NCBI GenBank assembly: GCA_014526335.1
Contig: JACTAT010000032.1
Coordinates: 8,248,468-8,312,467, forward strand
Direction: 5' to 3'
Length of the DNA stretch: 64,000 bases
DNA from: Chrysaora quinquecirrha
Lineage: Eukaryota > Cnidaria > Scyphozoa > Semaeostomeae > Pelagiidae
The position numbers and the translations under genes were made by a program. The notes under the pieces were generated by a model, which saw nothing but the letters and a program-made list of their open reading frames with translations, searched no databases and was not told where the DNA came from. Shown piece after piece: positions 1 through 12,400 of this stretch. How positions within the stretch are numbered: position 1 is the stretch's first letter; every line of letters starts with the position of its first letter.

Positions 1-382
1 AAAAACATAGTTGTGACCAACACAATGAAAAGGGCTGCCCATGCCTGATAATGTTCTTTATCAAAGTGCCGTCCCAAATGGAGTTCCATTCCTACTTTGA
101 TTAGCTATGTTGATTGTTGACATGAGAGTGATATAGCTTGTGTTTTATTGACCATCAAAACAATCACAATTTCGACTGAACTTAGATATTTCGATCTATC
201 ATTTTTCGTTTTAAATTTTTAAATTTTTTGGTCCTTTTTGCTGCTCTACTCTTAAAGGGTTTTAGGAGAATTAACCCATAGTAGATTTTATGCTATATCA
301 TAAACTGTTTCTTCTAACGTAGGGCCGGGGTAATATTTATTTAAATTTATGTATCTTCACGTGATTCTGATTCTAATTTCAG
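1..382 (+). other. MON2 intron (partial), no recognisable content
   Basis: This is AT-rich sequence ending in a polypyrimidine tract and AG acceptor just before the first visible MON2 exon. I see no exon, RNA gene or repeat in it. It should be intron belonging to the upstream part of MON2, which lies outside the window. Confidence 0.6.
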
Positions 383-456
383 GTAATGTCACATTCATTA
401 ATGGCTGAGCTTCCTGTTTTGTCAGCAATGTTATCACGTCTCTTTGAAAGCACACA
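383..456 (+). CDS. MON2: MON2 exon a (first in window)
   Basis: It encodes the [11 protein letters not shown] segment and begins in phase 0 after TTCTAATTTCAG. It ends two bases into a Gln codon at a GTGAGT donor. Confidence 0.93.
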
Positions 457-3400
457 GTGAGTAGTCAAATGAAAAGTTTTTGTATGGCAACTTTGGCATC
501 TATCTCATTTCGCCTCCTAATAAATTTATTCCATCACTGTAACTAAATTGAAAATATTATTTTATTATTTTGCAGGTACCTTGACGATGTTGCTTTGCAC
601 CATCTTGTCAGTGCTCTTTGCCGACTTTCGACTGAAGACATGGAACAAGCAGCAAACAATAAGGTATGAACAATTTCCTGACTAGGCCATTTTACATGTG
701 CTCATAGAACTTAAGTTCTGTGGGATAGTTGCGAATCTCTAGTAGTATCACCCTCGTCCCCAGGGTGAATAGGCCTCTACGTGAAACTCCGCTGTCCATA
801 TTCGACCCTGGTATGGGCCTTGTCTATTCGCAATTTGATTGGCTGTTCAAACAATAGAAATTTTAGGTGACGTCAGAGTTTCTTCACAATTTCACTCCAG
901 AATAATCCGAAAACTATGTAAGAAACATCTATAAAAACCAAAAAATGATGCTGCATGAGATATTGTATCTTGCCTTACAGTTATCAATGAAATGCTTTGC
1001 ACTTCCTTTCTAAGAACATCTACTTTCGGAATCTAAATCTTGTTATTATGTCTAGGCCAAAATTGCCAGTATTTTGGCAGATTTTGTGGCCGGTACCAGG
1101 GCCAAAATCGATTTGACGGTTGAGATTCGAGGAAATTCGATTTGGGGCCTGGGACAAGGTTGTAGTAGTATTATATGCCGATGCGGCTCATGGCTTCGGG
1201 TAATAGACTGCCAAAGTCTTTGAGTTACATCCGGGCTTTACAGATAACTTTGTTGCAATCTGATCGCAAATCACGGTTCGATTTCTATCAAATGTGGAAG
1301 GCTACTGGTTGAAATAAACATCCTTTAATTTGCCATTAAGAGTACTACTCATACAGTGGTAGTATTATTGTTGGTGAAGCTTAATAACCCTTCAAACGTC
1401 AAAGAAACTTTATTGTTTGTTTATAATGTAGAAATTTCAAAACACTCTCCATTTCTTGTGTAGGATCCTTGCCTCTTTCCAGTCGCTAAACTTCAGGAAA
1501 CTGGAATGGTTAACATGGGTCGATTAAAGGTTCTTTGGAGACCGCTTACTGGTCACTTACTTGAGGTATGTTAGAGAACTGCCGCTTCTCTGCTTTGATG
1601 ATTAGCTGTAGGTTATCATTGACTGACTGACTGACTGACTGACTGACTGACTGACTGACTGACTGACTGACTGACTAACTGACTGACTGACTGACTGACT
1701 GACTGACTGACTGACTGACTGACTGACTGACTGACTGACTGACTGACTGACTGACTGACTGACTGACTGACTGACTGACTGACTGACTGACTGACTGACT
1801 GACTGACTGACTGACTGACTGACTGACTGACTGACTGACTGACTGACTGACTGACTGACTGACTGACTGACTGACTGACTGACTGACTGACTGACTGACT
1901 GACTGACTGACTGACTGACTGACTGACTGACTGACTGACTGACTGACTGACTGACTGACTGACTGACTGACTGACTGACTGACTGACTGACTGACTGACT
2001 GACTGACTGACTGACTGACTGACTGACTGACTGACTGACTGACTGACTGACTGACTGACTGACTGACTGACTGACTGACTGACTGACTGACTGACTGACT
2101 GACTGACTGACTGACTGACTGACTGACTGGCTGACTGACTGGCTGACTGACTGACTGACTGGCTGACTGACTGACTGATTGACTGACTGACTGACTGACT
2201 GACTGACTGACTGACTGACTGACTGACTGACTGACTGACTGACTGACTGACTGACTGACTGACTGACTGACTGACTGACTGACTGACTGACTGACTGACT
2301 GACTGACTGACTGACTGACTGACTGACTGACTGACTGACTGACTGACTGACTGACTGACTGACTGACTGACTGACTGACTGACTGACTGACTGACTGACT
2401 GACTGACTGACTGACTGACTGACTGACTGACTGACTGACTGACTGACTGACTGACTGACTGACTGACTGACTGACCTGTATGACTGACACTCTGACTGAC
2501 TGACTGACTGACTGACATTGTTCGCAAGGTCATGTTTTCTATCGTCAATTCTAGGTATCTCAGCATCCTCATACGCGCTTGCGTGAATGGGCTGCTGATG
2601 CTCTTACAACACTTACACGATCTGCGATGATGTTCAACTTTGAAGTTCCACTTAGCAAAGATTTGGTAAGTTTTATATTGCCTATGTTGAATTAAACTAC
2701 TCTTTCTGCTTCGTTTCTGATTCCTGAGACAAGCCAGTGACAGGCTAGTGGCATTAAATACACTGGTAACCATTGGGAGACACAGTCACTGGTTTCTGCT
2801 GAAGTTTTCAGTGTTGCAAAGTCACTCTATTAGACATGATAATCGCCGCTTATAATGAAAAATCTTTGATATTAAGGAGGGCAACGTTTCGGGAGGATCC
2901 TTCTCCCATCATCGGGCAATGAGAAATGTGGTTTCTTTCCTATTTATTGCAAAAGTCGGGTCGAAAGGTGTGAATTTAACTGGACCTGCGAGGAAGCTCG
3001 GTATTTGGCGTTCAAATTCTAGAATGGCGTTCAAACTTTTGATGTTATTGAACCAGATTTCTGGGATAATGTATGATACTTGATTGATACAAGGAGTTGA
3101 TAGAACTGAGTGAATACTTTCTTTGACAAGTCTGTTTTTCCAGTTCTTGTCATCATCAATCACTACCGCCGTTTTTAAAATTTTATCATGATACTGAAAA
3201 ATATTTCATAATAAAATTTTTATGGCAGTGCAAAGGAAATGTTCAACGACAGCTATGAGACAATTCCAAATCTTCTGTGACACCCCTAATGAGACTCAGT
3301 AACAGCCAAAGCCCTATTGAAAACAGAGATCAATTCGTTGGGTTGCGCTCAAGTTGAAACTTCCGCAAAGTTGCCATTGATTTGTTCGTCTTCTTTATTC

Positions 3401-6400
3401 TAGGCCCTTCAACAGATGATTCTTCATCCACTGCAAGAAATGGCAACGATATCATACACTGACGTGCGACAAAGGCAGTATGAATGCGTCTTGCAGCTGT
3501 TACATGATGCTGCCCCGCAGCTAGCTCAAGCATGGCCATTGGTTTTGCATATTATTGGTCTTGCAACAAATCAACAAAAGTAAGTCAATATGGCTTCAAG
3601 TAATATTGTTTTGTAAATAGTTTGTTTTGATTCATTTTTGTTTGTCATGCGATCTTCAACCTACCCCTGCAGATAGAAGTGTATCCGAATCTATTGATAT
3701 TATATTCAAACCCAAAGACAGGCTTTTTTCGACTAACGATACGATAGAACAAACGCCATTTTTTGTAACTGCTAGCTATGTCGACATATCAACAAGTAGT
3801 CAGAACTTTTAGGATATAGTTGATCACGGTCGCAAGTGTGCTCGGGACGATTGCGACTGACGGGATTCAGTTGAACGCCTTTCGAACCTATGTTCTCAAC
3901 AGTTTGCGAAAAAATCGTCAAGAAATGTCGTCGAAAAATCATAAAGTCACGCATAGGTTTGCAAGGCCACAGTGTAGCTACCTGAAAAAATTGTACTTCT
4001 GTTTGTTGCAACCGACTCTCAAACATTACCTCTATGCTCTAAAAGTATCTAGTTTTTGACAAATTTCATTTACACCATGGACCCTCCCCCATCATTTCGA
4101 ACAAAAAATTCCTTCTCTGTTAAAAGACAATCATAGCATTAACTTTTATCTTTCTTTCAGTGAGAGTATAATCAGACAAGGGTTTCAGAGTTTGCAGTTA
4201 GTGGTCACTGATTTTCTGCCTATTATGCCGTGTTGGTGTTTACAAATTCTCATCGACGTCGTTGGACAATTTGGTTTGCAACCACAAGAGATCAATATTA
4301 GCCTCACGGCGGTTGGATTGCTAGTAAGTGGCATACTTTTCCTTAACATCAAAGAAAAATTCGGCTGAAATAAAATATACATAAAAGAAAAAGGGGGGTT
4401 TTTAAATTTTGTCATTGGGGATTTCTTTGTCCATTCGAGTTAAGGTAGGAGATTCCTAATGGCCAGAAATTTTTACGAAACAGAATGAGCGATCCGTAAG
4501 AGAAATTTTTGGAGCTCCTTTTGTTCCAACGACTTTTCACCGGTATTGCAGTAGAGTGGAATGCATGATGTGACATTTTTGACATGTAGTTTAAACAACT
4601 GATCTAGATTTTTTTCAATTTTAGTGGAACTTGTCCGACTTCTTCTATCAAAACAGAACAGCTCTGAAGTTGGATTTATCACGGGCTTATGATTCTCTTG
4701 ACAACATTGATGTTGCAAACGAAGAAAGAAGAATCCTTGCAAATTTGATTCCTCAGTTGATTGACAAGTCGATCCAACCGTTTGATTCCCTGTGGATGTG
4801 TCTGTTCAGCAAGTTAGGGGATCTCTGCGTGGACCCGCGACCGGCTGTACGTAAAAGCGCGGGTCAGACATTGTTTTCAACGATCAGTGCTCATGGTGGA
4901 TTGCTAGAAAATGGAACGTGGTACTCTGTTCTATGGAAGGTAAGAATCTGTGAAAGATGTGAACTTCCGTCGCTTTTTGGTGTAGACGGCTGTATATTGT
5001 AGACCGTAAGTTTTGGTAAACAGTCCTTCAAAATGCTCTAGACCTCGAACTGTTAACAAGCTTCAGGATGCGAGCGCTAAATGCAACAAATTGCAGTCTT
5101 TCCATTTCACATGTTTAAGGGAACCTTTCACCCCGGTTGATTTTCTTGGGACCCTCCCCTTTATCATTCGCTATGGGTAGAGTCTTTGGTAGAAGTTAGG
5201 TTTCTTTGATTGAAAAAGATGTAGGGTAGGATATGAGCTGGGGTGTTGGGCTTGGATTAGAGTTTCGTTTTCAGTTTCGAGAGTAATTGGGGTAAAGCGT
5301 TAGAGTTAGAGGGGGGGGGTTTCTGTAAAGATCTTGGACAGAATTGGCTGTCTTACCGGATAAAAAGGGTAGGCGTAGGCTAGGATTGGGTCTGGAGTGT
5401 ATGATTATAGTCTCACAGTTGGAATGGGGATTGTTGATGAAGTTTTGAAAGAGCTTCGTCTTGGCTAAGGGAGGAAATAGGGATAATGTTTGATTAGAAT
5501 TGGGGGTTGATAGGATTAAGGGTAAGAATAGGCCTAGGCTTTTTGGGGAGATAAAGAGGGGCAGAATTAGGAATAGTGGGTTATGTAAGATTTGAAGTAA
5601 CAAGATTGCAGAATCAAGGTTACTGTCCAGGCTTTTCGGCGCGTGTTCAGCGTAGATTTTCCTTTTTTTCAGGTGTTATTTCCATTGCTGGAGAAAGTCA
5701 AAACGATGTCATCAACGGCAGCTGACGTTCCTCCGCCAAGCGATACTTCGTCTCTGCGCGGTAATATCCTAATCCATCATTCAAGGGACACCGCTGAGAA
5801 ACAGTGGGCGGAAACACGCGTCTTGACGCTTGCTGGTGTAGCGAGGGTTTTCAGCACTCGAAAACAGATATTAATTCAGTTGAAAGAATACCATCGTGCA
5901 TGGGCGTTACTGCTAGAAATGATAGAAGCGGGATCGCTTAGTAGAAACTCAGAAGTAGCGTTGAACAGCCTTAAAAGCTTTCAAGATATCGCGCAAGATC
6001 CTGAGCAACCGGACGATAAACAGACGCGGCAAAACAAATCGAAGAAATCTATGAATATTAAACCAATTCGTTTTATGGACATGTTAGACGACGATCTTGA
6101 TTTGTGGACGCAAGCATGGCGAGTTTGGCAAAATATCGGGAATTCATCGATGTCTTCAGAACATTTAGTCCAGTCGGTAAAAGATTCGTCAGGTTCGATT
6201 AAAACCGAAGTTAAAGTTCCTAAACAAGCATTTCTGACTGCCTTGATTAGTGTTTTTCCACCGTTGTTAGGCCGAATTTACAAGCGATTTGGAATCGGTG
6301 ATTTACAAAGACTTTGCGAAATTCTACGAAAATCCGTCGCAATGCCGATTCACTCATCGGCATCTCCGTTCTTAGTTCCGTCGTTCAACGAGAATTCTTT

Positions 6401-9400
6401 ATCGTCTTTGCAAGAAATGGTCGTATACTCGATGAACATTTTAAGGGAACCGATACCTCAAACCGAGAACAGAACAGTCTTAGATAATAGTACGAAATCC
6501 ATGTACCCTATATTATTCAAATTACTGTTGACGTTCGTGGAATACTGTTGTTGCCCCCCGAAAATCGAGACTTCAGCAGCGCTGGAAGTCAAGGTTGGCA
6601 AGAGTAAACACGGGGGTTGGAGTGTGATGAACTACGTGCCATTTTCAGAGGAATGTCTGAAGATGATAGTTGATCTATATAGCGTGTCTCATAATCAATA
6701 TGAGGTCATCGAAGCGAAAGTACTAGAACATTTTGTTAAGGTTGTGCGGCTTCCGTTGAAGTTGAAATACGCGTGTCCTGCCCAGTCCACATGGCATCTC
6801 GCTGTTGATTCGCTGATGAAGATGATTCGCATTGGACTACCTGTGTATCTATCAGCAGAAAAATCAGGTAATTATCGTTATAATGTTAGACCCTGGCCAA
6901 ACGATCAAACATTTTAAATTTGCTTGTCAAGCAAAATGTTTGCCCGTTGGGCCAAACCAACGATCTTTGGCCAAACTCAAGCAAAAATACTTCTGAACTT
7001 TTTCAAAAATATCACGCCACAAATTTTGCTTACTTTTGCTTGTCAAACAGTGTTTCATCGTTTGGCCGCGTTTCCAACATTACTTGTCAAACATTTCTTT
7101 TGTTATTGTCAAACTTCAGCAACTTACAACATTTCAGCACTTAGCAACATTTCTTAGCAATAAAGCATTTGTGCTTGCGCATTAGCAATGACTTCTTTGT
7201 TTCAAAATGTTGCACAGCAATGTTTTTCGACCTGGCCTAACGGTAAAACATTTGTTGTAAAGCAAATTTAAAATGTTTGACCAACAATGTTTGATCGTTT
7301 GGCCAGGGCCTAATACTGGTCTGTGAATCATGGGGCATCCAGATTTGTTCTGTTAGTGATAAAGGATTTTTGGGTGCATACTGCATGACTTTTGGCAATT
7401 TCCTTTGAAGGTTATAATTTTTTTTGTTTTAGGCAATCAGTCTGAATCGCTGTGGTCGCACCTTGCAGATACAGTCGAAGATTTCCTGTTTTCAAGCAGG
7501 TATGTCATACACTTGCTCTAGTTGAATTGCATTGTTGTTGTCGGTTGTTATGTTGTTGCTCAAACATTACTTGATGAGGAAACTTTTAATATTTGATGAA
7601 CAATGTTTGATCTTTTCGCCTGGGCCTTTGGCTCATTTTAGGCCTACCCCTCGTAAAAACATATTTTGCATGCGTCAATCAGCAAAAATGCTCCTGAGCC
7701 TTGTCAAGAACCTTGGGAAACAAATTTTGCTTTTGTTTTGTGACGTGGCAAAACATTCAAACATTGCTTGGTAAGCAAATTACAGACGTTTGACAAACAA
7801 TGTTGATCTTTTGCCTGACTCATTCTAGGCCCACCCCTCTTAAGAGCAGCTACAACTGATCGCAATATCAACAATGCTTTATTGAATTGAATGGCCTAAA
7901 TGGTTGCAGTTGTTTAGTTCAGTTTTGTTTGAAGTGGCTAAACTGGTAGACTGACTTGAGTAGCTAAAACCGACTGGCTCGTCTAATAAGACGATGTTTG
8001 CAAAGGTCTTTATTGCGTTCCTATTCATAAGCCTTATTTTACTGAGCAACAAAGCATTGTAACTTTCCAAAAACCCATCGTATTTTGACTGTCCTGAAAC
8101 TTCATTGCACAGCTAAAGCTGTGGAGTAATTAAGTAAATCTAGTCGTATACATGATAACTTAGAGAATTGTCTAACGATTTTTTTATATAAAGGTTAGGT
8201 GAATATACAGTATAAGAACTGAATTGACTACTATGTCAGCGCAGTGACATTTTGACCGTCTCTATGCAGTTTGACAACCATTGAAGAACACAATAATTAT
8301 TCGATTGATATGCCCCTAAGTGATAACCACAGCTGTATGGGCTAATATTTTTTTGGCTAAACCGGCCAAAAAAACTAAAATCAGGGCACTTTTTAACAAA
8401 CAAAGTAATGGGAAAATTCCCCACCAGCCCCTGGTTTTTCCCACCAGGTGGTCGATGGAACAGTTTTGCCTCATTAGTTTAACGCCCTTATTTACGATTG
8501 GAATTTTCATGTCTCTTTTGTTGTGTAAGTGAAAGATGAAATGCTTAGCAAGACTTCACTCAATAGGTATACAATAATGATACTGGTGATGATGAGAACC
8601 AATTTTTGAGATATGAAGGGGACGGCAGTTTATCAAGAAATTTTTTTGGATAGATGGACATTTTTGGTTTTTAATGTTGCAATTAGTTTTTCGTTCTGGC
8701 TAATCGTTTATGGCAATATTTTATTGATGTTTTTGATTTTTAATTTACAAATCTACGGATCCTTTAATTGTTCCCTGGGGCCATTTAATCAAATGCCCAA
8801 CCAATGGAAAATCATTAGGACCCCGTTTACACGGTATCGGATCCGTGCACGGATAGGCCTTGCGTTTGTACGGGACCTGGTGGATCCGATCCCGTGTAAA
8901 CAGGGTGCAAAAATGCCCTGCCGTAACATTCTGAAATGCTGCGTTAGTTTTTATCAATTTTCACCAAATATTTACCACCTTGTTGGCTCACTCAACGGGG
9001 CGGCTAAACGTTTCCAACACAAATTTTCGGCAATGTTGGGTTAAATATTGACTATATTTGGCCGTAGCTTAATATGAGCAACTCGCTAATAAATGTCTTT
9101 CCTTCCTGTAGTCCTCCTCCAGAAGGGCAGACATTCGACCAGCACAAAGCGGATGAACAGTTAGACATGACTGTCATCAAACTTATACGCAACGAAATCC
9201 TGCCGTTTTCTAATTCACTGCCAAAGAATTTCATTGACCGTCTTATGCGCACTCTCAATCGTGGATCAATACATTCTGCCGCTGATGGTAGCTTTGATGG
9301 TATGTATGTGTATGTTGTTGTGATTTGTCTTTTATTGAAGTGATTACGATGATTAATGAGATTTGATTATGATGATTAATGATTACCGATGATTAAAATG

Positions 9401-12400
9401 GAATCATCATGATTAAAGATCAGTGATGAATGATTATGATGATTAATGGTCATTAACTATAAACATGGTCCTTCGAATGAAGTTCACTTGTAGCTATAAG
9501 TGGTGTAAAAGACGGAGCTCTCCCCAGCCCGATGCTTAGAGACGGAGCCCTCCTGTGTCCCATGATTGGAGGCGGAGCTGTCCCCTGCTCGATGATTGGA
9601 GACTGAGTTCTCCCGTGCCCTATGTTTAGGGACGGAGCTCTCCCCAGCCCGATGCTTAGAGACGGAGCCCTCCTGTGTCCCATGATTGGAGGCGGAGCTG
9701 TCCCCTGCTCGATGATTGGAGACTGAGTTCTCCCGTGCCCTATGTTTAGGGACGGAGCTCTCCCCAGCCCGATGCTTAGAGACGGAGCCCTCCTGTGTCC
9801 CATGATTGGAGACGGAGCTGTCCCCTGCTCGATGATTGGAGACTGAGTTCTCCCGTGCCCTATGTTTAGGGACGGAGCTCTCCCCAGCCCGATGCTTAGA
9901 GATGGAGCCCTCCTGTGTCCGATGATTGTAGACGGAGCTCTCCCCTGCTCGATGATTGGAGACTGAGTTCTCCCGTGCCCTATGTTTAGGGACGGAGCTC
10001 TCCCCAGCCCGATGCTTAGAGATGGAGCCCTCCTGTGTCCGATGATTGTAGACGGAGCTCTCCCCTGCTCGATGATTGGAGACTGAGCTCTCCCGTGCCA
10101 AGCGATTGGAAACAGAGCTTGTCCGTACCCAATGATTGGAGACGGAGCTGTCTCGCCACATTTCCCCGATATATATCAAAAGCTTTTCGTTTTAAGTAGT
10201 GAAATATAGATTGTGGCCCTCTTATCTATACCCTATTGTCTGTAATTTTGATTTATGATTCTTGATAAATTATCATTGTTTGCTGATTACTGATTGCAAA
10301 TAGCTCTGTTTCCTTTTCTGCTAGGTGATTCCGTTGTGTTCCCTGTCCGAGAAGATTTTGCAAAGACGTGCTTCGAGACTCTACTCCAGTTTTCCTTCGT
10401 CAACTCAAACGAGGCTAGCAGTAAGTTTTTATTTTGCTATTTTCATTTATCAGTCTTGCAAAGTCATTTGGTTTTTCTTTTTAACAGAAAGTAGTGAAAG
10501 TTTTAGAAAATAGAGTTTCTCGGATTTCTCAAAACGAGAGTAGTCACGCATTTTTATAAGGCATTGCTTTGAAAGGCGTTCTTAAAGAATAAAGAATGAC
10601 TTTGCACGCTTTTTTATGAAGAATTACTTTATAAGGAACCTACACGTACAAGGCCGAAAAATTTTTAGAACTTATACTACTTAAGATAAGAAACGTTTCA
10701 ATTTTGAATATTTTTATCACTGCAAACAATCAAGAATTAGGAAGCCAGTACCATTAATTTGCAGTCAGGACTGAAAAAAAATTGTTTGTTTCGCATGTAT
10801 CAAATGTTTACTTGAGTAGTTTCCAGCTTTTCTCACCCAAAATTGTCTCTGTATAATAGTAATGGCAGTGAGTATACAGTTAAAATTAAGGTACTATCAA
10901 GGAACTTTTGGTACAACAATTTGATCAAAAGATGTCCAGAAATAAGGAACTTTATGAACTAGGACTTAAGCTAAGTTCTTTATTTAATAAAAAGCGTGTA
11001 ATTTAAAAATAGTGGGATGTGTCCGTAACAGTTGATTACTACAGCAACACAACTCGAGAAATAGCCTGTGTGAACCAGGCTCCAGCATGCTAAATCTTCC
11101 TGGATCTTTGCAAATTTCTGCCTAGGCTCGTTTTCCCCGCATTGATAGATTCCGCATTCTGAACTGTTAACCGCTAAGTAGCACAGCTAAGAGACTAATC
11201 CATCAAGAAGAAACGCTATAGAGTCTATAAGTAGTTTTCTGGAATTCGAGCCAAGTTTTTGAGTTCTGGATAACTTTGGATTGTTATCAATTTTTACTTT
11301 TTATTTGTGGTTTGACACTTGCTTGTGCGCTGAGACCCTGTATAATGACAGGTACTGTGTAAGATGTATGTGACCCCTGCATACTGACAGCCACTGTGTC
11401 AGATATATATTAATGTATGCACGTTTATACATGAGCTTCTACAATCCCTGACAGAAAGTTTTGAGAGATAGACTTGATAATGACCGCTTATCACGACATG
11501 ATTATTGACCAGGACAACATTGCAAGGGGGATCCGTCTCCCCTGGTCGAAAATGAGAAATTTGGTTGAACTCGTTTATTTGGTCGGATCGAAATTTTTTA
11601 GAATTGATTGCCTTTTTGAAACATGACGTTTTCAAATGAGAACAGTATGAAATCGCGGTCTTACATTAACATTGAAACGCTTCCTAAGTGGAATAAAATA
11701 GAAACGTTTTTCGAATAGAAATTGGTATTTATCGTTTGAATTTTAACAGGTAAAATGGGGCGATTTCGTTCCGGGTCCAAAAGGAGGCAAGGAATCTACT
11801 CTGAACGAGACAATTCAAATAGGGCTACGAACTACCTGTGGGCTCTGATATGGGGTTCCTTACAAGAACAAGAAGATAAATGTCTCCTTAAAAGGTGAGG
11901 CAATCAGTGGTGTGACTTTCGGGAACAAATACTGAATTATCGAATTTTTCTTTTTTTAGCTTCTGGAGCACTTTCTAAACTTGCACTTAGCTCTCTGGTC
12001 CACAGATGCAAAGACGTCCTTACAAAATATGCTGAAGATGAACGACTGAATGGACAATTTCCACTTCCAAGGTTTCATTTGAAATATTTCAATCTTTAAC
12101 AATACAGTCTAGCAATTCTGAAAACGCCCGTTTTCAAAATTTTCCGGGATAGCCGGGACGCCGCCTTTAAATTTGGCTTCGTATTGTAATTTTCTCTGGA
12201 TATCTAGGGTGCGTTCTTTTGGAGCGAAGCAAAAGGTTCTTTCGACATTGTACCCTTCTTTTCATTGCAGTAGCGAAGCTACTTCGCTTTTCCTGACCGA
12301 ATCAAGCGAATCGCTTTCGTAGCAATTCGCTTTGATTGCTTAGCGAAGCAGCAAAAATTTTCTTTATTCGTTTTTATTTGATTCGGCTTTTTGTTATTGT

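Noticed and set aside
1616..2773. Long minus-strand frames rich in Ser-Val-Ser-Gln repeats
   Set aside because: They are read-through of the GACT array, which has no stop in several frames. The array lies in a MON2 intron on the other strand.
5230..5630. Interstitial telomere repeats (TTAGGG)
   Set aside because: Only scattered related words, with no regular tandem TTAGGG.
9484..10179. 231-codon minus-strand frame
   Set aside because: It is produced by the 120-bp minisatellite, whose period is a multiple of three. There are no domain, signal peptide or splice signals. Kept only as a finding.
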